Positions 10,505 to 17,788 of a stretch of 36,770 nucleotides of DNA are shown piece after piece. This DNA is from Methanosarcinaceae archaeon (GTDB lineage: Archaea; Halobacteriota; Methanosarcinia; Methanosarcinales; Methanosarcinaceae), in assembly GCA_030655675.1 (NCBI GenBank), contig JAUSPM010000224.1, forward strand, positions 1 through 36,770. The letters are read 5' to 3'. A program made the position numbers and the translations under genes. The notes beneath the pieces are model-generated. The model saw nothing but the letters and a program-made list of their open reading frames with translations, did no database searches and had not been told where the DNA came from. Every line of letters begins with the position of its first letter. Position 1 is the first letter of the stretch.

Positions 10505-11638
10505 TTATTTACGTTCTTTCATATCCCAAACACTGTGTGCTGATATATGACATGTCACACCACAGTCTGTTAGTGCAGGGCCATGTGGTGTTGCATGGCA
10601 TGATGGACATGTTGGAATCTGAGCATGCTGGGGGTGGCACTGTGCACAAGGTAGTTCAGAATGCTTTGTTTCGCTTTCTTCCATAGTATGTGTTGCATTG
10701 CTATGGCAACCCTCACACAAGCTTGTTGGTGTTGACACTGGATATATTACCTTAGTAGGCCGGTGTGCTGAATCATGGCAGTGCTCACAATCATCCGCAG
10801 TCATCGTGTCATCATGTGCTTGATGGCAGTTTGTACATTTTGGTATTGAACCATGTTTGCTGTGACACATTGAACACTCAAGGTCAGCGTGTTTTGTTGG
10901 ATATACTTCAAATGTTTGTTGTGGTTCACTGTGACATACACCGCACACATCGTTTTCCACATCCGTTGTCTTAAACTCAATGTCGCCCGGTGCATGAGCA
11001 TTTGTATGACAATCAGTACAGTTGGTAAATTCGGCACTGTGGTGCAATCCGTGACAGTCTGAACACTGTGGTACGAATCCATGCTGTGGATGGCAGAAAT
11101 CACATCCTTTCTTTGAGTGCTTGCCACCAATTTCATGAAGACTAGTCACCGGTCCTATATGGCATTCCGCACATACATCTTCAGACATACCCCTCTCGTG
11201 TCCTGAATGGCATGCTGCACAATCATCTACGGATTCATGCGGATTTATAATACGTCCGATCATTAATGTCTGATAATCTTCATGACATTTCAAACAACGT
11301 TCCTTGCTCTCGAGGAAAATTCTATCATCTGGATTTGGTGGTGGACTGGTGCCTGCGATATCAAATATCAACATCAATCCGACATGTGAATTGAATGAAA
11401 GATCCATCTCTCCTTGAGCACCTGTTTTTTTGTGACAATCACTGCATGACACACCATGCGTGTTGTGTGCATAATCTATTGAATCACCAGGTTCATTGTA
11501 TAAATTATATTCCGCTTCATGACAAAATTTACAAAATCTTGTATCCTCTATATAATGCATGCCGCTTTGCCATGATGCTAAAGCCGTCAAAAAAAACATA
11601 CCCATAAAAATTATAATTATCAACTTTCTTGCTGCCAT
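10505..11638 (-). CDS. Membrane-anchored multihaem c-type cytochrome, 15 CxxCH + 1 CxxxCH
   Basis: Counted motifs CKFCH, CSDCH, CLKCH, CAACH, CAECH, CDFCH, CSDCH, CTDCH, CGVCH, CSMCH, CTNCH, CEHCH, CEGCH, CAQCH, CPSCH and CGVTCH; N-terminal hydrophobic segment; RBS AGAGGGAT before ATG 11638. Confidence 0.93.
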   Translation of the reverse strand: MAARKLIIIIFMGMFFLTALASWQSGMHYIEDTRFCKFCHEAEYNLYNEPGDSIDYAHNTHGVSCSDCHKKTGAQGEMDLSFNSHVGLMLIFDIAGTSPPPNPDDRIFLESKERCLKCHEDYQTLMIGRIINPHESVDDCAACHSGHERGMSEDVCAECHIGPVTSLHEIGGKHSKKGCDFCHPQHGFVPQCSDCHGLHHSAEFTNCTDCHTNAHAPGDIEFKTTDVENDVCGVCHSEPQQTFEVYPTKHADLECSMCHSKHGSIPKCTNCHQAHDDTMTADDCEHCHDSAHRPTKVIYPVSTPTSLCEGCHSNATHTMEESETKHSELPCAQCHPQHAQIPTCPSCHATPHGPALTDCGVTCHISAHSVWDMKERK

Positions 11639-11722
11639 TTTTATCCCTCTAGGTAATAAAATCATCTATAATGGTGTTAATGTCAACGCATGATTGACAT
11701 CAACCTTATTAATCTTTACTAT

Positions 11723-12346
11723 TTATGTCCTCACCACACCTTCTTTTACGCCTGAATATGATGATGGATGTACTGATCCATGGCAACTTATGCAGGTCTG
11801 TGTGGTATATTCACTTGCATCTTCTCTATCATCCTCGTGATGATCTCCATGACAATTGGTACAATCAGGCACATAAAGGTGATATACATGACATCCATTA
11901 CACTGCAATGTAACGTGATTTCCACTCTCTACTGATATTCCATCTACAGCATGGCATGAATTACAACTTGTATGGCAAGTTTCACATTCTTCGGATGGTA
12001 CATCTTCATGCGGATCCTTTACGTGACAATCATTGCATTCAGAATATGCCATTGCTCCACCCCTGTCACTTTCATGACAGTGCACACAGTCACTCAGAAC
12101 AAATTCTTCACTTAAATGAGCCTGTTCAGCAGACTCATGACAAACCTTGCAATCGTCTGCAGTCAGACCTGCATTTGCATGGACATCTTTTGCACCGGCT
12201 TGTGGTACATAGCCCTGATGGCATTTGTTACAATCTTCCGTGATCAGCAGATCCCCTGATGCTGATGTATACACTCCTGTGAAAAAAACAATAATTGTCA
12301 ATATGGCTAATACGCCAGGAATTAATCTTTTAATATCCATATTCAT
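11723..12346 (-). CDS. Multihaem c-type cytochrome, 9 CxxCH, signal peptide or N-terminal anchor
   Basis: CNKCH, CKVCH, CVHCH, CNDCH, CETCH, CNSCH, CNGCH, CTNCH, CISCH; N-terminal LIPGVLAILTIIVFFTGVYTSASG. Confidence 0.92.
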   Translation of the reverse strand: MNMDIKRLIPGVLAILTIIVFFTGVYTSASGDLLITEDCNKCHQGYVPQAGAKDVHANAGLTADDCKVCHESAEQAHLSEEFVLSDCVHCHESDRGGAMAYSECNDCHVKDPHEDVPSEECETCHTSCNSCHAVDGISVESGNHVTLQCNGCHVYHLYVPDCTNCHGDHHEDDREDASEYTTQTCISCHGSVHPSSYSGVKEGVVRT

Positions 12347-12614
12347 ACCCTCTACACATAATAATAGATTTTTATTATAAATTCATAGAAGATATGTCTA
12401 TAAATCGTTTTCTATTTTTATCTCTACTGAATCATAATATGACTTTGAAATAAAAATTACATATAAGCATCTTTCTACTCAATTTTGCCCCAAACACACC
12501 AACATTTATATATGTCGTTAATAATTTGACAGGTACAATTGATGTTCGAATCGATATATGTACAACTATTAATTTGATGCTAATAATATATACAAAATGT
12601 ATGAAGGTGCGACG

Positions 12615-13622
12615 TTGTTAAATTTAAAAAATATAAACATTGTATTATTTACGCTACTTATAATAGCGCTATTGTCTCCCATGGTGTCACAGGCACAGGA
12701 AGTAGACTTTAAGGCAGTAACACTTGATGCCAGTGATGTCAACTGTAAAAAATGTCACGAGATCAGTCCACATGTAATACATGACGATAAACCTGTAGAG
12801 TGTGTCGACTGTCATGGAAGATCATTATCTGTAAAGATTCCGCAGTGTTCCAGCTGCCACAGCGGGCCGATCCATGAAGTGCACATAAGTAAAGTAAATG
12901 AAAATAGTTGTGCATCCTGTCACAATAACATCGAAGGCAAACACCAGACATTTCTTGCAGATTCTGTTTGCGAACACTGCCATAAGAACCTGTTTGACAT
13001 ACATGGTAATGATGACTCTTGCGTGAAATGCCATCAAAATGCACCAAATGTGGTAAAACCATATGTTTCACCTGAAATGACACTTGTTTGCGAAAACTGC
13101 CATGAGGCAGATAATATCGCATATGTCCATGGCAATGAATCTGATCTATCAGGTTGCTATAGATGCCACCGGGCAGCAGGGACAAATGAAGTCGATACGC
13201 AGGTTCCTCATAGAATACACACTTCTAAGGTGGAGTGTACAAGGTGTCACGTAAATACAAATACTAAAGCCGATGCGCTCATTGTGGTACCGGAATGTAC
13301 AAAATGTCATAATATCCAGAAGATCCACGCATTTGACAATCTTGGAAAAGGTTTGTCAAGTGATGTGAACTGTGCTATATGCCACCTTGATATGGCAACT
13401 GAACAAAAGAGCACAACTACAGGATCAAATGATGTGGAAAAGGAATCATATACAATAAAAGAAACAACCTCTCCGGTCGTAGAAACCGCACCACCTATTG
13501 AGATTGAAGAACGTGATGTAAAATCATCAGAAGAGGATAGTCCTACTGAAACTCCAGGATTTGGCGCACTGGCAGGTATTCTGGCAGCATCGCTGGTATT
13601 CATACTAAGAAGAGTACGTTAG
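12615..13622 (+). CDS. Multihaem c-type cytochrome, 11 CxxCH, with PGF-CTERM-like tail
   Basis: 11 CxxCH motifs; signal peptide; Ser/Thr/Glu-rich linker; C-terminus TPGFGALAGILAASLVFILRRVR. TTG at 12615 after GAAGGTG is the suggested start; ORF track start is ATG 12597. Confidence 0.92.
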   Translation: MLNLKNINIVLFTLLIIALLSPMVSQAQEVDFKAVTLDASDVNCKKCHEISPHVIHDDKPVECVDCHGRSLSVKIPQCSSCHSGPIHEVHISKVNENSCASCHNNIEGKHQTFLADSVCEHCHKNLFDIHGNDDSCVKCHQNAPNVVKPYVSPEMTLVCENCHEADNIAYVHGNESDLSGCYRCHRAAGTNEVDTQVPHRIHTSKVECTRCHVNTNTKADALIVVPECTKCHNIQKIHAFDNLGKGLSSDVNCAICHLDMATEQKSTTTGSNDVEKESYTIKETTSPVVETAPPIEIEERDVKSSEEDSPTETPGFGALAGILAASLVFILRRVR

Positions 13623-13644
13623 TGGATTAAACAATATCCACTAA
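13619..13644 (+). terminator. Stem-loop at the end of the 11-haem cytochrome gene
   Basis: TTAGTGGAT-TAAACAA(T)-ATCCACTAA, 9-bp stem overlapping the stop, followed by TTTAAT. Confidence 0.5.
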
Positions 13645-13762
13645 TTTAATCTCCTTTCTTTAGAACCTGCCAATTTGAGGCAATAGAGTAAAATTTAATA
13701 CAATATAATTACATGACACATGATTAATATTTTAAGTACAGTTAATAACGGAGGAATAATAA

Positions 13763-13903
13763 ATGAGTGATGAAGTGTCCCAGGTGGAAATTATTGATGA
13801 AACACCCAAGATGGATCCCAGGATTACAATAGTAGTTTTCGTAATAATAATATTGACTGTATTACTTTCTGCTAAAGTCATAGCAGGCGTATTGAATAGT
13901 TAA
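13763..13903 (+). CDS. Small single-TM protein, 46 aa (below ORF-track length cutoff)
   Basis: ATG 13763 with upstream GGAGG; translation MSDEVSQVEIIDETPKMDPRITIVVFVIIILTVLLSAKVIAGVLNS, stop TAA 13901-13903. Confidence 0.65.
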   Translation: MSDEVSQVEIIDETPKMDPRITIVVFVIIILTVLLSAKVIAGVLNS

Positions 13904-13907
13904 AATT

Positions 13908-14996
13908 CTATTGTAAAAACTGTCTCTCAATATCCTGTTCCAGGCTGCATGAGGGGCAGAGATCATCTTTTTTTATTGATGCGATATGTCTCTTGCAGCT
14001 TTTGCATTGCACCAGTTCACTTGATATCAACGATGTCCAGTCAGAAGATATGACATCACTCAGGTGTATATCTGCCACATGGCTTATTGCATCATTTTTG
14101 CAGACGTCCATGCACAGATCGCAGCCTATGCAAAATGATATATTGAATTCGATCGATCGATCCTTATCTTCAGACAGCCTGAGCGCACCGGTGGGACATA
14201 TGGCCGCACAAATACCACACAAGTCACATGTATCCATTATTTTAAAGCGATATAATGGCCCGGACTCAAGCCTGATGACATCATCTACAAGTCTACCCAG
14301 AGATGATATGGCATCGATCAATAGCGTATGTGTTACTGGAATGATCGAAGATTCATCAGATGATTCACGGTTCTGGCCACGATCTCCAGTCACGTTTCGT
14401 AAATAATCGATAGATTTTCTGCCGAACGCATCTTTTGTTGGAGCATCACCAGTGCTATCAACTGACAATTCAAGGTTCCGGATTTTGCCAAAGGACCCTA
14501 GTACAGCATTTGCCACATTGATCTTCCTTTGCACTGCATCTGTATCGATCTTCAATTTGCAATGATCGCATCCTGCTCCATTAAGTATGACTTTTTCTGA
14601 TACTGATGCCGCCTTGATAAGCATACCTTCACACAGGTAACCGATACATGGCACTGGAACATAAGATGCATCATCAAATTTCTCTATGGATCTGCATGAA
14701 AAAACAACTGTTTTTCCCTCTTCAATAGATGAAATAATATTCTCTTTTGATATGTCCCTGAGGGCAAATGCACCTGTCGGGCAAACATTGACACATACAC
14801 CACATCCGGTACATGCAGCGCCATCAATAGAAGGTACTATGTCAAGAGACATAGCATCTGCACCGCAAACATGTTCGCACCTGTTGCATAACATGCGGTT
14901 ATATCGCCGGTTCAAACATCGCTCATCTGAGATTGATGTGAGAGAATGGGATGATATCCTGCCAAATGCACGAACTAGATTAAACAAATTAGCCAT
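13908..14996 (-). CDS. Multi-[4Fe-4S] polyferredoxin-like protein
   Basis: CTGCGVCVNVCPTGA, CDLCGICAAICPTGA, CIGCDLCMDVCKNDA, LCNRCEHVC, plus a Cys-containing central domain (VPCIGYLCEG...GAGCDHCKL) and a terminal CKSCKRH...CPSC zinc-ribbon-like tail. Confidence 0.85.
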   Translation of the reverse strand: MANLFNLVRAFGRISSHSLTSISDERCLNRRYNRMLCNRCEHVCGADAMSLDIVPSIDGAACTGCGVCVNVCPTGAFALRDISKENIISSIEEGKTVVFSCRSIEKFDDASYVPVPCIGYLCEGMLIKAASVSEKVILNGAGCDHCKLKIDTDAVQRKINVANAVLGSFGKIRNLELSVDSTGDAPTKDAFGRKSIDYLRNVTGDRGQNRESSDESSIIPVTHTLLIDAISSLGRLVDDVIRLESGPLYRFKIMDTCDLCGICAAICPTGALRLSEDKDRSIEFNISFCIGCDLCMDVCKNDAISHVADIHLSDVISSDWTSLISSELVQCKSCKRHIASIKKDDLCPSCSLEQDIERQFLQ

Positions 14997-15149
14997 GGTT
15001 TATTTGTCCATTTTATAAAGGTATTCTAAAAAAACATAATAAAATTGCATTATTTTAATTCTTTTTGTGTACTAAACATAGCTTATGCTGCGATATGATA
15101 AAAACAAAACAGAACGATTATGGAATAGAAATAAAAAATAAAAATGAGA

Positions 15150-15665
15150 TTAAGGCTTTATGTTGCCCCGTCTCATGAAAGCGACTGCTGCTAAAATGCC
15201 AATAAATGCGCCCATTAACTCAAAACCAGGTACAAAACCAGGCATTGAATCTTCAAGCGTTTTATGGTATATTGGATGTACGAGATCTTTTAATCCAGGA
15301 TATGCAGACAATATGGGATGTTCGGTATTCATGTCATCTTCTACTACCTCACCTTCTGCGGCAGGTGCATCCTCGGGGTCAGCCGGGTTCGTACCTTCCT
15401 CAAGTTCGGCTGAATTCAATGCTCCATCACCATCAGAATCCATAGTTGCAATGGTATCAAAAGAATACCCGCCGTCTGCATAATCAATACCAAAAGTGGT
15501 TAGTGAACCGCCTCCGGCAGGATCTGTGTGACAAGTATGGCAGGCACCTACAAATGCGCCTGGAACTTCATCTGCATAATCTGATGTCGCAGTTGCTGAA
15601 TGAGATGATACGACCAGCAATATCAATAATATTGTGATAAAATAATATCCTTTTTTAAATTTCAT
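15150..15665 (-). CDS. Monohaem (CHTCH) protein with Ca-binding-like DSDGDG motif and PGF-like C-terminal anchor
   Basis: GACHTCHTDPAGGGSLTTFGIDYADGG, DSDGDGALNSAELEEGTNPADPED, C-terminus MPGFVPGFELMGAFIGILAAVAFMRR; ATG 15665 preferred. Confidence 0.82.
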   Translation of the reverse strand: MKFKKGYYFITILLILLVVSSHSATATSDYADEVPGAFVGACHTCHTDPAGGGSLTTFGIDYADGGYSFDTIATMDSDGDGALNSAELEEGTNPADPEDAPAAEGEVVEDDMNTEHPILSAYPGLKDLVHPIYHKTLEDSMPGFVPGFELMGAFIGILAAVAFMRRGNIKP

Positions 15666-15973
15666 ATGATCACCATGTGAATGATTTTTCGAGTTATGCA
15701 TAAGTTCTATATATATATTAACATTTTGTGTTTATTCTATATGTATGTTAGTGGCAAATATTGCCCATATCAACGTTTTTGTATCATAAGGTGCCATCAG
15801 GTTTAAATATATGAAATATGTCTGAACATATTTATATTCAAATGAGAAAACGTTCGCGTCAACTCGGAATTCCTAAATTTTATATACATAATTAAAAAAA
15901 CAATACACATTATGAAAAACATATCTGAATGTATTACTTTATAAAACAGAAATTGAATTATTGGTGATTGATA

Positions 15974-17059
15974 ATGGTATACCAAGAGATTTATAATGTT
16001 CAGCACGGAATGGCATTCGGAGCGCTTATGGCTGCGTTCCCCTTCATGACTGGACTTAGTGCAGGTTCATTTACGCTTTCTACGTTTGCGTATGTGTTTG
16101 GAAAAAAGGAATACAAAGCTGTATCAAAATATGCAGTGTTCATGGCGCTCATCCTGCTTGGAATGGCAGTGTCGCTACTGTTCATTGACATGACACAACC
16201 ATCAAGGTCGTATTTTACGATGATGAGGGGTAATGTTACATCAATGTTCAGTTGGTCTGCGTTCTTAGTAGGTGGATATATGGCAGCCAGTGGCATTTAT
16301 GCATATTCCATATTCGCACATAGAGATGGTGTGGCAAAGCTGATGGGGATTATCTGTATCCCACTGGCACTTGCAGTACATGCAGATACCGGTTTCGTAT
16401 TCGGCCTTACCAAAGGGATGCCAATCTGGCACACATCACTAATGCCATTTTTGTTCCTCATATCAGCGCTTACGTCAGGTATTGCACTTATCGTGTTTAT
16501 GGTGATCACCAAAGATACGCTATTTACGAAGAAAAAAGAAAATAAGATCGATCGAAATCTTATATATGGTCTTGGAAACATGCTTATACTTCTTATTGCG
16601 ATCGAATTCTTCCTTGACATGTCTGATGTCACCACAATGATATTTGCAGGTGCAGAAGAAGTTGAAGCAGTTAAACTCTGGTTAATAGGACCATTTTCAT
16701 TCTCATTCCTTGTCGTCCAATTAGGCATTGGAGGTGTGATACCAGTATTCTTACTTACACTTCCAAAGATTAGCAGGACATATTTAGGTCAGTGGCTGGC
16801 AGCACTTTTTATAATCATCGGCACCTTTGCCATGCGCCTTAATGTAGTACTTGGCGGCCAGACGATTCCAAAGACAGAAGCCGGACTTGTACCATATTCG
16901 CATGAAATCGGATTTGTGGGATTTACGATAGGGCAAGAAATTTTTGTAATTGTTACATTATTCACTCTTGGAACAGCTGCATACATATTCTGCATAGTCT
17001 ACGTTCCACAGATGATCGAAAAAGTGGATGCTAAACTATTCGGCAAAAGGGGGGCGTAA
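15974..17059 (+). CDS. NrfD/PsrC-family membrane subunit
   Basis: Polytopic hydrophobic protein (AFGALMAAFPFMTGLSAGSF..., LMGIICIPLALAVHADTGFVFGLTKGMPIWHTSLMPFLFLISALTSG) followed by FeS and Mo-subunit genes; ATG 15974 after GGTGAT. Confidence 0.88.
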   Translation: MVYQEIYNVQHGMAFGALMAAFPFMTGLSAGSFTLSTFAYVFGKKEYKAVSKYAVFMALILLGMAVSLLFIDMTQPSRSYFTMMRGNVTSMFSWSAFLVGGYMAASGIYAYSIFAHRDGVAKLMGIICIPLALAVHADTGFVFGLTKGMPIWHTSLMPFLFLISALTSGIALIVFMVITKDTLFTKKKENKIDRNLIYGLGNMLILLIAIEFFLDMSDVTTMIFAGAEEVEAVKLWLIGPFSFSFLVVQLGIGGVIPVFLLTLPKISRTYLGQWLAALFIIIGTFAMRLNVVLGGQTIPKTEAGLVPYSHEIGFVGFTIGQEIFVIVTLFTLGTAAYIFCIVYVPQMIEKVDAKLFGKRGA

Positions 17060-17061
17060 AC

Positions 17062-17784
17062 ATGGCAAAAGAACGGATCCAGCGCATAAACGGCGAATGG
17101 GGGCGCCCTGAGATTGTAGAATCCAAGGAAGGGCAACTTGCCATGGTGATAGATCTTCGAAGGTGCATAGGATGCCATTCATGCTCGATCGCATGCAAAC
17201 AGGAAAATCAAGTGCCTCTTACGTTTTATAGGTCATGGGTCAAGCAGATGGAAAAGGGCACATATCCACTTGTGTCCACATTTAATCTTCCAAGACTCTG
17301 CAACCAGTGTGAAAAACCGGTATGTGTCACAGTATGTCCGGTCACAGCCACATTCAAACGCGAAGACGGCATCACACTCGTTGATTCCAGGGTGTGCGTC
17401 GGCTGCAAGGCATGCATTGCTGCATGTCCCTATGACGCACGCTTTGTAAATCCCAAAAAAGGCACCAAATATTTCGGTCGTGGCACTGCAGATAAATGCA
17501 CATTCTGCGCTCACAGGGTTGACGGCGGTGCAAAACCTGCATGTGTTCTTGCATGCCCAACCAAAGCACGCTATTTCGGTGACCTTGAAGATCCTAACAG
17601 TGAAGTATCAAGGATCATTGCGAAGAATCCTGTACAGACAATAAAACCACACCTTGGTACAGAACCTCATGTGTTCTACATTGATGCCAGCTCAGAGATC
17701 ATGGGCAGAATGGAAATGAAGCCAAGACTCGGCCGCGTCGAAGGACATGGTGGCGGTGACAGTGGCGAACACGGGGAGGAGTAA
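17062..17784 (+). CDS. PsrB/DmsB-type four-cluster [4Fe-4S] subunit
   Basis: CIGCHSCSIACK, CNQCEKPVCVTVCPVTA, CVGCKACIAACPYDA, CTFCAHR...CVLACPTKA. Confidence 0.93.
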   Translation: MAKERIQRINGEWGRPEIVESKEGQLAMVIDLRRCIGCHSCSIACKQENQVPLTFYRSWVKQMEKGTYPLVSTFNLPRLCNQCEKPVCVTVCPVTATFKREDGITLVDSRVCVGCKACIAACPYDARFVNPKKGTKYFGRGTADKCTFCAHRVDGGAKPACVLACPTKARYFGDLEDPNSEVSRIIAKNPVQTIKPHLGTEPHVFYIDASSEIMGRMEMKPRLGRVEGHGGGDSGEHGEE

Positions 17785-17788
17785 AAAC

